Source of the DNA: Clostridium aminobutyricum
GTDB taxonomy: Bacteria > Bacillota > Clostridia > Peptostreptococcales > Anaerovoracaceae
DNA length: 64,000 nt
Assembly: GCF_017255415.1 (NCBI RefSeq)
Contig: NZ_JAFJZZ010000001.1
Span: forward strand, 62,001 to 126,000
Direction of reading: 5' to 3'
Part shown: one piece after another, positions 42,941-51,730 of the stretch
How the letters are laid out: every line of letters starts with the position of its first letter
Numbering within the stretch: the first letter of the stretch is position 1
Program-made: the position numbers and the translations under genes
The notes under the pieces: model-generated
The model's database searches: none
What the model was told of the DNA's origin: nothing
Seen by the model: only the letters and a program-made list of their open reading frames with translations

Positions 42941-43927
42941 TTACTGCAAGGAATCCAAAGCGCGCCGTGCCCAGCCGGAATCTGCCATGGCTTTGCGCCC
43001 TACGCCAATTACATCCGCAGCATTTTGCTCCAGCAAAGCCTCAGCCTCTTGACCTGTGGTGACGCCTCCGGTGAGCATGACTGGAATCTGTACAGCGGAG
43101 CGGATGGCGATGCTGGAATCCGAAAAATATCCTGCAAGGGTCCGGTCTTTTATCGTATAGCGGCAAAAACCGCCGGAAACATCCAGAAAATCCACTCCAG
43201 CCTGTTCCAGCAGTGCGGCAGCCTGTGCGCCATCTTCGGTGGTGTTGCCGCCGGGTAGGTAATCACACGCGCCTAGACGCATAAAAATGGGGTAGGCTTC
43301 TCCAACGGTCTGGCGCACGGCGTGGATAACCTCCCGGTGCAGCCGGACACGGTTTTCGAGGGAGCCGCCGTATGCATCTTCCCGATAATTGGTAAGAGGG
43401 GAATAGAACTGGTTCAGCAGGTAGGCATGAGCGGAGTGAATTTCCACCGCGTCAAATCCGGCCTTTTGCGCGCGGCGGGCGGCTGCGGCAAACAAATCGA
43501 TTATACGGCGGATGTCGTCGTGTGTCATCGCGCGAGGCATTCTATCGGAAAATGGATTTATGACTGCGGAAGGAGCGATCATCGGATGGTCACAGTCCGC
43601 GCAGGCGCTGCCGCCATGGTTAATTTGCAAAACGGCAAAGGAGCCGTTTTCCCGGATGGCGTCTGCAAGACGGGAGAGCCCATCAAGGTCGGTATCGTTT
43701 GCGGCCGAAAGTTGCACACCGCGTGCTTTTCCTTCGCTGGAAATATAGGAATGCTCTACAATGATCAGACCAAAGCAGCCGTCCGCACTTTTTTCCCTGT
43801 AATAGGAGAGCAGCTCCGGTGTCAAATGTCCTTCCGCATCGGCTTTGCCCGTGGCGATCGGCGGGAAGGCAAGGCGGTTTTTTAAGGTGAATTTGGGAGT
43901 GGAGAGGGGAATGTTTAGCTTTACCAT
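42941..43927 (-). CDS. NADH:flavin oxidoreductase (Old Yellow Enzyme family)
   Basis: A 328-residue single-domain OYE: FMN barrel start KNRLAFPPIATG, Q-x-N-H-G-G region, catalytic His in IHSAHAYLLNQFYSP, NRVRLHREV and a C-terminal phosphate site VIGVGRKAM. It lacks the extra domains of enoate reductases such as FadH, so it should reduce activated alkenes or similar. Its GC content is clearly above that of the island around it, suggesting separate transfer. It has a duplicated 3' fragment at about 42.05 kb. Confidence 0.88.
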   Translation of the reverse strand: MVKLNIPLSTPKFTLKNRLAFPPIATGKADAEGHLTPELLSYYREKSADGCFGLIIVEHSYISSEGKARGVQLSAANDTDLDGLSRLADAIRENGSFAVLQINHGGSACADCDHPMIAPSAVINPFSDRMPRAMTHDDIRRIIDLFAAAARRAQKAGFDAVEIHSAHAYLLNQFYSPLTNYREDAYGGSLENRVRLHREVIHAVRQTVGEAYPIFMRLGACDYLPGGNTTEDGAQAAALLEQAGVDFLDVSGGFCRYTIKDRTLAGYFSDSSIAIRSAVQIPVMLTGGVTTGQEAEALLEQNAADVIGVGRKAMADSGWARRALDSLQ

Positions 43928-44041
43928 AGAATACCTCCTGTATTGAACAAAAGAATAAAGATACTATATAATGATTTAGATTTGTTATGGTTACCATATC
44001 ATATTTGGATAAAAGCGGCAACAATAAAGAGCTTATTCAAT

Positions 44042-44059
44042 TCCTGTTATCCGCACCAA
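44042..44059 (+). repeat. attR (duplicated tRNA-Leu 3' end)
   Basis: An exact 18-bp copy of the tRNA-Leu 3' end, marking the right boundary of the island. The rest of the tRNA is absent here. Confidence 0.88.
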
Positions 44060-44070
44060 CTGGAAAAAAT

Positions 44071-44120
44071 ACCACTTAATTGGACAGTTTTTATTGAAAA
44101 TCCAATCAAGTGGTACTTTT
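44071..44120 (+). terminator. Displaced native terminator of tRNA-Leu
   Basis: ACCACTTAATTGGA (44071-44084) pairs with TCCAATCAAGTGGT (44101-44114), one G-U, followed by ACTTTTATT. It lies 12 bases after attR, where the tRNA terminator would be without the island. Confidence 0.7.
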
Positions 44121-44280
44121 ATTTATACCTTAAAATAAGTCCGTCTTTCTTAATAAATTAATGTTAGTATTAATACTTTAGAGAAATTTTAAGATAGAGA
44201 ATGAATCATTAAAAGCTGAGTTTTATTTAAGAATTGCAGATAATTAAAATGCAATCTTACGATCTCTTCAATGCGTTCTT

Positions 44281-44928
44281 CTATTCCAACAGTGCGCTGG
44301 GTGAATGTTTAAAAAAATCCAAAGCGCCTTTTGCCATACACAATGTCACAAGGTTCGTATATTGAGTAACATAGGAGAGTGTTTTTGGATCTTTATCCCC
44401 GGTGTTCCCCAGTGTTTTCAATGCAATCGCTGTCGCCTCTAACTCTTTATTTCTTATTGCAGAGGTAGCAGTTTCGCTAAATTGTTCCACCATATAAGTG
44501 ATAAGTCCGCACAGTGTTTTAAATGTGGATTCCAACCCTTTTTCAATAATCATTGGTTTCAAAAGATCGTCAAACAGGATCTTCACTTTACTTAATGGTA
44601 ATATTGGCTTAAACATGTCTACTAAAATATAGTAAATAATCTGTTCTTTTGTGTAATAGGAGTATCTGGAGTTTTTCACTTCTTGTTCCGCCGGGACGAG
44701 ATTCTCCGTGAGGTACGAGAAAAACATTTTCCGGGTAACATCAATATCTATAGATCGAAGATATTTTTCAACTTTAGAATAGCTTACATGATCCGGGATT
44801 TTTTGAAGATCGATCGCATTGTATTTCTCTTGAACATTTTTTGAAATACCAGTAACGACTTTCTTTACGATGGCTTCATAATCACCTTTTTCAATATTCT
44901 CTAATTCCGCTGTCTGCTCTTTGCTCAT
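44281..44928 (-). CDS. DUF1836 family protein
   Basis: About 215 residues if started at the ATG at 44928 after AGAAAGG; an ATG at 44991 overlaps the upstream gene. It shows the DUF1836 core (Y-Y-T-K-E-Q-I-I-Y-Y-I-L-V-D-M-F-K-P-I-L-P-L-S-K-V-K), a MerR-like helical domain. The second half is helical. Family members are thought to bind DNA but none is well characterised. It follows a coiled-coil membrane protein gene on the same strand. Confidence 0.75.
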   Translation of the reverse strand: MSKEQTAELENIEKGDYEAIVKKVVTGISKNVQEKYNAIDLQKIPDHVSYSKVEKYLRSIDIDVTRKMFFSYLTENLVPAEQEVKNSRYSYYTKEQIIYYILVDMFKPILPLSKVKILFDDLLKPMIIEKGLESTFKTLCGLITYMVEQFSETATSAIRNKELEATAIALKTLGNTGDKDPKTLSYVTQYTNLVTLCMAKGALDFFKHSPSALLE

Positions 44929-44959
44929 TTCTGCAACCTTTCTTAATTCTTGAATTTCA

Positions 44960-45325
44960 TTACCATGTTTCACTATTGCTTTGCAAGGCATGCTGTTCGA
45001 TCATGATGCGCTGCTGCATATTTTCCGCCTTTAACTGTTCGATGTCCTTTTTTAACTGCTCGATTTCCCTTTTCGATTGATCGTAGGTCTCTTTTCTCAG
45101 TTGCACATTTTCTTTTTTTTGTTGAGAGTTTTCTCTTCTCTGATGTGCGCTTTCTCCAATCCGTCGAACATATAGGACAATCAGCAGACCCAGTACGCCA
45201 AGGGCAATCGCGCCCACGTTGGCGTAAACCGGATAAGTTTTAAATATCGGCAACAGCTCTGTTAGGCCCAAAAATCCCATTACCAGGAAAGCCAGACTAA
45301 GAATAAAACTTGTCATTCTTACCAT
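44960..45325 (-). CDS. Small membrane protein with coiled coil
   Basis: A 121-residue protein from the ATG at 45325, 7 bases after GGAGGTG. Two hydrophobic segments (about residues 4-24 and 32-54) are followed by a ~60-residue Glu/Lys/Gln-rich coiled coil. No known family. It is probably co-transcribed with the DUF1836 gene, and may tether something to the membrane. Confidence 0.65.
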   Translation of the reverse strand: MVRMTSFILSLAFLVMGFLGLTELLPIFKTYPVYANVGAIALGVLGLLIVLYVRRIGESAHQRRENSQQKKENVQLRKETYDQSKREIEQLKKDIEQLKAENMQQRIMIEQHALQSNSETW

Positions 45326-45431
45326 ATGAAGCACCTCCAATGCTTTTAGAAGTTTTTAATTGTATATGTTGATTGCAATCTGCCACAGGCAAATCAACCA
45401 ATGAGGTAAAAGCCGTCAATTGATGATCCTG

Positions 45432-45563
45432 TCACCACTTGTACTTTTTGATTATATCCACAACTTTGTTTTTCATAGGAATCACGTATTTCCTTTCTTG
45501 GTTTGAAGCGGTAAAAACCCAACTTCTGTGATCGGGCAGGTCTTTAACAATATTTCGCTCCAT
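45432..45563 (-). CDS. Possible 43-residue small protein
   Basis: An ATG at 45563 with AAGGTAA upstream opens a 43-residue basic peptide (MERNIVKDLPDH...KYKW). It has charged residues and aromatic pairs but no known motif. It might be a real small gene or a fragment of a larger one. The rest of the 45326-45738 gap shows nothing else. Confidence 0.3.
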   Translation of the reverse strand: MERNIVKDLPDHRSWVFTASNQERKYVIPMKNKVVDIIKKYKW

Positions 45564-45738
45564 AAAGTGTTACCTTATGGTTATACTTACATGTTATACT
45601 TTATTCCAATAGATGTCAATGGCTTTATGCAATTAACTATGCGATGAAAAAACTTTTTCTCCATCATTTCTACAAATTTGCTTGCTACAATAATACAATA
45701 AATATATAAAAAGATGAATGGAAAGGAGGAGTTCGCTT

Positions 45739-45879
45739 ATGACATTTTGGATACGAATCAAAAAAGCTTTTCAGGAGTATTTAGCTCGCATGGAAAAGTC
45801 GAACAAGGAGATATTCGGAAATGGAACACCTAGTTGCTGCAAAATGAACCGAGACCAAACAAATAAGCGGCGGCAATGA
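45739..45879 (+). CDS. LDCC-motif-type putative metal-binding small protein
   Basis: A 46-residue product after AAAGGAGGAG. It has the layout of clostridial LDCC-motif proteins: an N-terminal basic/aromatic helix with E-x-x-N-K-E-x-F-G-x-G, then Cys-Cys (here P-S-C-C in place of L-D-C-C). It lies directly before the DUF2318 lipoprotein, its usual neighbour in my experience of such operons. It may bind a metal ion through the Cys pair. Confidence 0.65.
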   Translation: MTFWIRIKKAFQEYLARMEKSNKEIFGNGTPSCCKMNRDQTNKRRQ

Positions 45880-45959
45880 ACAAATTATTGGGCAGACTAT
45901 CCTCCCCATTATTTCTGCCAAGACATCAGATATATAAAAGTATAAGGAGTAACAAGAAA

Positions 45960-46493
45960 ATGCAAGAACACAACGTGAGACTTAAAAATACGACAAGGAA
46001 AGTGATGCCGGGTATACTGCTGGCACTCATTCTCTTATTTTCATTGACTGCCTGTTCTGAAAAAAGCAGCGCTTCCAATGACGCAGACCCCAACGCTGAA
46101 CAGCAGAGGACAATCAGCACCGTCTCAGAAGACAGCGGCTTAGTCATCCCTGTTGGAGATATTACGGAAAAAGCCGCCTTCTACCCGGTAGACGTTGATG
46201 GTACAAAAATGGAGGTCATTGCTGTTAAGGCTCCAGACGGGACAATACGCACAGCCTTCAACACCTGCCAGGTCTGCTATGATTCAGGAAGAGGTTATTA
46301 TGTACAATCCGGCGACAAGTTAGTCTGCCAAAACTGCGGCAATCAGTTCTCTATGGATCGCGTTGAGGTGGAAGCAGGAGGGTGTAACCCTTATCCGATT
46401 TTTAAGGAAAATAAGACGGTGACAGACGACTCCATTACGATTTCATATGACTTCCTGAAGGAATCCAAAGACATATTCGCAAACTGGAAGTAG
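45960..46493 (+). CDS. DUF2318 domain lipoprotein
   Basis: The ATG at 45960 follows AAGGAG. The 177-residue product has a lipoprotein signal (LFSLTAC) and the DUF2318 pattern: C-Q-V-C-Y, then C-Q-N-C-G-x-Q-F, and G-G-C-N-P-Y-P-I near residues 145-152. The two CxxC pairs probably bind a metal or cluster at the cell surface. DUF2318 proteins often accompany metal transporters, but none is adjacent here apart from the LDCC-type protein. Confidence 0.85.
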   Translation: MQEHNVRLKNTTRKVMPGILLALILLFSLTACSEKSSASNDADPNAEQQRTISTVSEDSGLVIPVGDITEKAAFYPVDVDGTKMEVIAVKAPDGTIRTAFNTCQVCYDSGRGYYVQSGDKLVCQNCGNQFSMDRVEVEAGGCNPYPIFKENKTVTDDSITISYDFLKESKDIFANWK

Positions 46494-46638
46494 ATGTATG
46501 GAGGAGTGAATTGATTCGCGTCAAGTTAAAGATTTCAGTTTGAGCTTATTCAGGATTATTCTATCTTGAATAAGCTCACAACCGAAATACAGACTATAGG
46601 AAAAGTATATTTCATTGGAATTAAATGCATAACTTGGT

Positions 46639-47172
46639 TTAGCTCTTAGCGTCAACAAGCTTATCTAAACTTTCAATGGCAAGTTGCCCTAAATAGGTTA
46701 GTGCAATACTGCCAAACTCCAAGCTTGGAATGTCAAATAGAAATTCATCCTTATCTTTTGTCTGAGCTACGGTTTCTTTAAAGTAAGCATAGAGCGCTGA
46801 ATCCGAATAATCAGTATAATTCCCATTTTCCAATGGCTCTTCATAATCCAAAGTAATGAGCCCTTTATCTTTAAGACTTTCCAAAACAACAGCCATACTC
46901 TTTACCGTTTCCATGGAATCCGTTCTGTTATTTATATAGACTGGAGCCAAGGCTACCGATTCTAAATGACTTGACTTGGTACTTTTCAGCACAAATTGAG
47001 CTAACGGTAAATACGGAGTCTGTGCTAATTGTTTTAGAAATTCTGTTTCTTCTTCCGATATCTGTATCTCTGTTTGATGAGGTCCGCAATGGCATCCGCC
47101 ACAGCTATGTCCCTGTTCTTGAGTGCTATCGCTGCTATCCTGACAGCAACAACCTTGATGTGTATTATTCAT
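46639..47172 (-). CDS. Hypothetical protein with Cys/His-rich N-terminus
   Basis: A 177-residue protein. The first 32 residues contain GCCCQD and GGCHCGPH, a Cys/His-rich metal-binding-like tail (about eight Cys). The remaining ~140 residues are helical and soluble, resembling winged-helix-type folds (L-K-D-K-G-L-I-T-L-D-Y). It could be a metal-dependent regulator. No family name recognised. It starts after AAAGGGA and stands alone. Confidence 0.6.
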   Translation of the reverse strand: MNNTHQGCCCQDSSDSTQEQGHSCGGCHCGPHQTEIQISEEETEFLKQLAQTPYLPLAQFVLKSTKSSHLESVALAPVYINNRTDSMETVKSMAVVLESLKDKGLITLDYEEPLENGNYTDYSDSALYAYFKETVAQTKDKDEFLFDIPSLEFGSIALTYLGQLAIESLDKLVDAKS

Positions 47173-47556
47173 GGTATAATCCCTTTCTCTTATGCTATCA
47201 CATCAGCCTTATCAGCCAATGAAACCGCGAACGTTATTCTTCTAGAAGATGTTCAAATACACCTCTATTTATAGAAAATCACTTCGTGTAGTCGGTAAAT
47301 ATCAACTTTTTAATTTTAAAGAATCATATAGTATCCGATTCGTGCAAAAGTTAGTTGCCGCTAACCAGTTAAAATAGAATAGCATATGGCAACAGACTTG
47401 TCAATAAGTATCCTCATCTATCGAGTCCCAATACTCAACTTCATTTCTATCATTTGGACAGCCGGCAATCAAAAAATTTGACAACTTATATAAATTTAAT
47501 TATAATTATCGTTAAGTTTGAATAAAGACAGCCAACTGCATGGAGAGGAGTATTGT

Positions 47557-47739
47557 ATGGACGACATTTTTAACAGTAATATAGGTATCATCATTGATGT
47601 AGTACTTGCATTTATAGTTGTATTCTTATTAGGCATAGGATATGTAGGGTATAAGGATTATGCTAAGAATAAAGGATCGCAAAAGACGGATGTTAATTCA
47701 AATCATTCAGATGATGAAAATAATAATTTAAATATATAA
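47557..47739 (+). CDS. Small single-pass membrane protein
   Basis: A 60-residue product after AGAGGAG, with a membrane segment at residues 9-30 and a charged Asn/Asp-rich tail. No family known. It is followed by a GCCC/GGGC terminator at 47781-47802. Confidence 0.6.
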   Translation: MDDIFNSNIGIIIDVVLAFIVVFLLGIGYVGYKDYAKNKGSQKTDVNSNHSDDENNNLNI

Positions 47740-47780
47740 TTGAAAAACCAATTGTCATTAACAATATAAAATTCTCAATA

Positions 47781-47802
47781 AAAAAGCCCGCTGGGCTTTT
47801 TT
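47781..47802 (+). terminator. Intrinsic terminator
   Basis: AAAAAAGCCC and GGGCTTTTTT form a 10-bp stem around a 3-base loop. Confidence 0.85.
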
Positions 47803-47842
47803 ATTATGCAGTAAATAACAACTTATGGTTTGCTATTTCGTA

Positions 47843-47989
47843 TCAGTGTCTGGACGGCACATCACCATGATCTTCTCCCTGATCTCTCACGATAAGAACG
47901 TCTTCTAAGTGCATATCGACCGGTGGATGGACCATTTTATCATTGATCGCTCCTGATGACATATTCTTTAAATTTATATTTTCGTACAT
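47843..47989 (-). CDS. Small protein related to the 52268 gene product
   Basis: A 48-residue ORF on the minus strand after GGAGGTGA. It begins MYENINLKNM and ends H-G-D-V-P-S-R-H. The protein at 52268 begins MYDNMDLGNM and contains Y-G-D-L-P-S-R-R, so the two are related. There is no Cys and no membrane segment. The end coordinate may be off by one. Function unknown. Confidence 0.55.
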   Translation of the reverse strand: MYENINLKNMSSGAINDKMVHPPVDMHLEDVLIVRDQGEDHGDVPSRH

Positions 47990-48127
47990 GATATTCACCT
48001 CCTTGATATTAGACTAACCAAATTTGTTGCCGGTATTCTATGTGTATGCTATCCAAATAACCCAAGCAGATCGCGAGAAGACACTTAAAAGGGTCTTCCC
48101 GTCAATTATTCCGTTTACAAGGTGAGT

Positions 48128-49657
48128 TCATACCTGCGAAGCAGAGTGATCGACAGGCGGTTGAAATAAGTCCCTTTGATGGACTTGGTCTCGGACATAC
48201 CTGAATCCACGATAAGCTGCATCGTCAGATTTCATTGTTAATGTTTCATCTATACCCTTTTCACAAAAATCCGGTGTCGGCGGCTGGCACTTTCTCCAGA
48301 TGCCTTGCGGGAATGTGAAAATATTAAACGGATCATACTTCGCTTTGACCTTTTTCAGAGTGGAGGCATGAGCGCCATAATACTCCTCCAAATAGTTAGG
48401 CAGCTCATTGTATGGGAAATTAACATAAGAGCCTGTCGTTACGGACGCCAACGCTGGGAAGCGATCGTATATCCAGCATCTGTTTGCCTCTTTAAACCTG
48501 TTTTCCTCCCAAGTAGTTTCCAGCCAGATGATAAAGTGTGCATTTCGATAAAAGAAGGCGGTCTCATCTGTTTCGATTTCACTGACTCTGCCGCCTAGTG
48601 CATACATGGATAAACCTGCAAAGACGGAACCTTCCGGACGCTCACCAATTAGTTTGACAAGTGCTGAAATTTCACATTCATTAAAATCTTTTAAAACAAA
48701 ACGACTGACAGACTGGAATTTCTCAAAGTCCGGATAGTTGCTTCCGATGATGGTAACGGCATCTAAAAATGTCACATACTCGAAGTCATACTCCGCCCCG
48801 GCGAGTTCAAGAAACGGTTTTACGATTTGCTCGGCTTCGTCCGGTATGCCATAAAAGAACCCTCGAATCAACATTGCCAGACCGTCATTGACAGAGTTGT
48901 AGATTCTTGAAATCAGCGTGATTCTGGGATCGGCATCGGACAGCCATTCTTGCCAGGTCTGAAGGAATACTTCCTGCTCCTCCGGTGATACCTGGAGATA
49001 GTCAATTTCGATTAAGGTAACGTTGTCAATCTTCGGAGGAAGCTTAAATGTCATAGATACGATAACACCGAAATTACCGCCGCCTGCGCCGCGGCATGCC
49101 CAAAAGAGATCTGCGTTGCAGTTCCGGTTTGCTTTAATAATGTTCCCCTCGTAGTTCACAAGCTCTATCTCCTCAAGACTATCACATCCGAGCCCAAAAT
49201 ATCGGCATGAAAGTCCCCAACCGCCTCCCATGGCATATCCGCTTACACCGACAGTCGGGCAGGTGCCCCCGGGAAATGGATAGCCTTTTGAAGCCACAAA
49301 TTCGTACAGCAGCTTGTTGGTTACACCGCCCTGTACATATAATCGGTTTTTCCTTTCATCAAGATCAATGCCGGTCATCTCACTTACATCAATGACTAGG
49401 GTACAGTTACCGTTTGAATACCCTTCATAATTATGACCGCCGTTGCGAATTCGGAGGGGTGCGTGACACTTTCTTGCCCATATCACGGCGTGGGCTACAT
49501 CCCATTTATCTCTGCAATAGTTGATGATGCAGGGATACTGCTGAATAGCTCGATTGTAGTCCTGTCTTGCTTCGTTATATAAAGGATCTGCAGGTATGAC
49601 AATACGGCCGGTAAGACCGTAGAAATAGTAATCCAAATCCAATTCCTCCTTTGGCAA
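48128..49657 (-). CDS. FAD-binding oxidoreductase (BBE-like, bicovalent flavin type)
   Basis: A 509-residue protein with the PCMH/FAD_binding_4 domain and a C-terminal BBE motif (Y-D-P-F-N-I-F-T-F-P-Q-G-I). Both residues for bicovalent FAD attachment are present: H75 in RNGGHNYEG and C133 in GGTCPTVG. Such enzymes oxidise sugars or alkaloid-like compounds and pass electrons to oxygen or other acceptors. No signal peptide is seen. It is monocistronic on the minus strand, starting after AGGAGG. The substrate is unknown. Confidence 0.85.
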   Translation of the reverse strand: MPKEELDLDYYFYGLTGRIVIPADPLYNEARQDYNRAIQQYPCIINYCRDKWDVAHAVIWARKCHAPLRIRNGGHNYEGYSNGNCTLVIDVSEMTGIDLDERKNRLYVQGGVTNKLLYEFVASKGYPFPGGTCPTVGVSGYAMGGGWGLSCRYFGLGCDSLEEIELVNYEGNIIKANRNCNADLFWACRGAGGGNFGVIVSMTFKLPPKIDNVTLIEIDYLQVSPEEQEVFLQTWQEWLSDADPRITLISRIYNSVNDGLAMLIRGFFYGIPDEAEQIVKPFLELAGAEYDFEYVTFLDAVTIIGSNYPDFEKFQSVSRFVLKDFNECEISALVKLIGERPEGSVFAGLSMYALGGRVSEIETDETAFFYRNAHFIIWLETTWEENRFKEANRCWIYDRFPALASVTTGSYVNFPYNELPNYLEEYYGAHASTLKKVKAKYDPFNIFTFPQGIWRKCQPPTPDFCEKGIDETLTMKSDDAAYRGFRYVRDQVHQRDLFQPPVDHSASQV

Positions 49658-49941
49658 ATGTTAAATTTATTACTGAAAATAAACGAAAATAGATGATGGT
49701 ACACTATATGAGGACCGTTCCGTGAAGGTTCTGGACCCTTTTGACTTCATCATTCATACTATAGTAAGGGTCGTGTTTTAATAAACGATCCAAGCAGCAC
49801 GAAAACGGATCAAATACAAGTTCTGTTATCGTTATGCAGTCAGATGAAATATTATTTTTAAAATTATTTCGCTAGGAGAGTAGAGTCGCATTAACAATGA
49901 TGAATTTAATGCAAATTTCAACAATAGAAAGGGAAGATGAG

Positions 49942-50190
49942 ATGAACATTAATTGGAAATTAAGAGTTATGAATAAAATAACAATTACAGCATTACTCGC
50001 TTGCGTGGTAACGTTTATTTATCAAGTGCTCAGTATCGTTGGGATTACTCCTGCTGTATCGGAGAATCAAATCACTGACATTATCGGAGTAGTACTCAAT
50101 CTATTGGTTGCAATTGGAATCGTAGTGGATCCAACAACAAAGGGAATATCTGATAGCGAACGGGCATTGGCCTATAAGCAACCAAATTAG
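49942..50190 (+). CDS. Phage holin-like (phi LC3 family) protein
   Basis: An 82-residue protein starting W-K-L-R-V-x-N-K, with two hydrophobic segments (about 12-36 and 44-60) and the D-P-T-T-K-G-I-S-D-S motif, which fits phi LC3 holins. Such genes occur with amidases in prophages; here no endolysin is adjacent, so it is a solitary copy. It is preceded by GGGAAGA and followed by a terminator. Confidence 0.8.
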   Translation: MNINWKLRVMNKITITALLACVVTFIYQVLSIVGITPAVSENQITDIIGVVLNLLVAIGIVVDPTTKGISDSERALAYKQPN

Positions 50191-50240
50191 AATGTAGAAT
50201 AAAGAATAACTTAAACAAAAATTTTGTTTAAACAAGAACT

Positions 50241-50290
50241 AAAGTGCACCCGAAAAGCCAAAATATACGCTTTCACAGGTGCACTTTTTA
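50241..50290 (+). terminator. Intrinsic terminator
   Basis: AAGTGCACC and GGTGCACTT pair around a ~28-base loop, followed by TTTT. Confidence 0.7.
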
Positions 50291-50445
50291 TTGCTCATAA
50301 TAAGCTGGTGTGGATTCCAATGGAACGTTTTAAGGTTGAATCTGTTTTGTGAATTTATGCATAAAGTGCTATGATATGGTTGAAAAAGATTTCATATCCA
50401 ATATACTGTAATAGAGAGATTATGTCGGATAAGGGGGAAACTGAA

Positions 50446-50823
50446 ATGCCATTAATAAATTGTCCTAATTGCGGAAAGGATATTTCCGAGCAATCATATA
50501 GTTGTATGCATTGTGGCTTTACGATAAAAGAGAGACCCATAAAAGATGCAGAGGAGAAACTTGTTCAGAAAAGTGGTTATTCCAACGCAAAGAATTCAGG
50601 CTTAGACTATAGCCGGATAGGAAAAATCAGTATTGCGATAGGGTGTATCATTTGGTTGGTTGAACTGATAAGACTATTCATTGGGATGTGCTCGTACCGG
50701 AATGAAGAGGTGTACATTGCAATACTCAATGCCGTATATTTTGTGGGGTGGACGATAATGGGAGGTTCGCTGATTTTGGCAGGAATATTCGCAATGATTT
50801 ACGGCAGGTTGCAAGAGAAGTAA
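50446..50823 (+). CDS. Zinc-ribbon membrane protein
   Basis: A 125-residue protein with an N-terminal zinc ribbon (CPNC...CMHC, residues 6-24), a hydrophilic linker and two membrane segments (about 60-82 and 92-116). The ATG at 50446 follows AAGGGGG; an ATG at 50422 is also in frame. Function unknown. A second small membrane gene follows after 30 bases. Confidence 0.65.
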   Translation: MPLINCPNCGKDISEQSYSCMHCGFTIKERPIKDAEEKLVQKSGYSNAKNSGLDYSRIGKISIAIGCIIWLVELIRLFIGMCSYRNEEVYIAILNAVYFVGWTIMGGSLILAGIFAMIYGRLQEK

Positions 50824-50853
50824 TCCTGAGATTTTACATGAAGGAGTTTTCGT

Positions 50854-51033
50854 ATGGAGTTTAACTGGATGACAACGCTGGCAACGGCATTTAACTTGGC
50901 ATTGCTTGTGTCGATCGTAATAGGGCTGTATTGCGCAGTAAGAGGATATAAGAATTTTTTGAATCGAAATAGAGAGCTGGAAAGAAAGGTTGATTTGATT
51001 CTGAGCAAAATGGATCAAGAAAATCAAAAATAA
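50854..51033 (+). CDS. Small membrane-anchored coiled-coil protein
   Basis: A 59-residue product after GAAGGAG. It has one membrane segment (about residues 9-29) and a basic/charged helix rich in Glu/Lys/Asn. It probably forms an operon with the zinc-ribbon protein. No family recognised. Confidence 0.65.
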   Translation: MEFNWMTTLATAFNLALLVSIVIGLYCAVRGYKNFLNRNRELERKVDLILSKMDQENQK

Positions 51034-51161
51034 TATGTTCATTGTTGGCATCTACCCAATTATTTTTTAAATAAAAATGTAGAAATTTATTGGAAATGGT
51101 AAAATATTGTAGTAATATAGTATATGGAGTAAAAAATTAATCCGTTTCTAATCAAATATAT

Positions 51162-51239
51162 AATGAACGCTATGGATTTAATCCAACGTTGCTGTAGAGA
51201 AGCGTTCATTGAATCATACGGCGACATCGCTTGTATGGT
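51162..51239 (+). repeat. Structured repeat, copy 1
   Basis: A two-hairpin element lying 38 bases before the TPR gene. Hairpin 1 can form as AACGTT/AGCGTT (51185-51190 with 51201-51206) or as a 10-bp outer stem (51162-51171 with 51201-51210). Hairpin 2 is ATCATAC/GTATGGT (51213-51219 with 51233-51239). About 45 of 55 bases match copy 2 at 52584. Confidence 0.6.
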
Positions 51240-51276
51240 GTAATGCAAATTATTAATTATAATGGGAGCTAAGTTT

Positions 51277-51624
51277 ATGGACGATATTACTAAAGATTGT
51301 GCACAGTATTGGGAGAGTGTAGGTGTCAGCTATCAAGAATCAGGCGATTATGAGAATACGATAAAAGCTAAAATTAGAGCGACAGAACTTGAAACTAACG
51401 ATACACAGGATTGGGATCGTTTCAGTGAAAATTATTATGATTTAGGAAAATATGAAAAGGCTATAGAAACAGCACTCAAAGTAACAGACAACAAGCCTGA
51501 CAATGCACAGTATTGGAACAGTCTGGGAATTAGTTATTATGAATCAGGATATTATGAAAATGATATAAAGGCTAAAATTAAAGCGACAGAACTAAAAGTT
51601 AAAGATAATCGTTTTTTGGTGTAG
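51277..51624 (+). CDS. Small TPR protein
   Basis: A 115-residue protein from the ATG at 51277. It has three tetratricopeptide-like repeats (A-x-Y-W-x-x-x-G-x-S/N-Y-x-x-x-G-x-Y-E-x-x-I-x-A; units at about residues 7-40, 41-74, 75-108). The first and third units are very alike (AQYWESVGVSYQESG, AQYWNSLGISYYESG). It likely mediates protein contact. It follows the structured repeat at 51162. Confidence 0.7.
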   Translation: MDDITKDCAQYWESVGVSYQESGDYENTIKAKIRATELETNDTQDWDRFSENYYDLGKYEKAIETALKVTDNKPDNAQYWNSLGISYYESGYYENDIKAKIKATELKVKDNRFLV

Positions 51625-51730
51625 TAATAAATTATCTTCAAAATTAAACCAGCATTATTATCGTACCATTGGTCATACTAATGAATGAAAAATTGTTACA
51701 TTTTTTATGGAATTTAATGGAGGTAATACT

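Larger units (their letters stand above)
28855..44059 (+). mobile_element. Integrated genomic island (about 15.2 kb) at tRNA-Leu
   Basis: The 18-bp tRNA 3' end TCCTGTTATCCGCACCAA at 28855-28872 is repeated exactly at 44042-44059. A tyrosine integrase lies just inside the left end. The interval is AT-rich and carries phage-like small genes, a putative defence operon and a foreign-looking oxidoreductase. No conjugation or capsid genes are seen, so it is a non-autonomous island. The hairpin after the right repeat is probably the original terminator of the tRNA. Confidence 0.88.

Noticed and set aside
43322-43885. 187-residue plus-strand ORF
   Set aside because: It lies wholly inside the GC-richer Old Yellow Enzyme gene on the other strand, where high GC lengthens chance ORFs.
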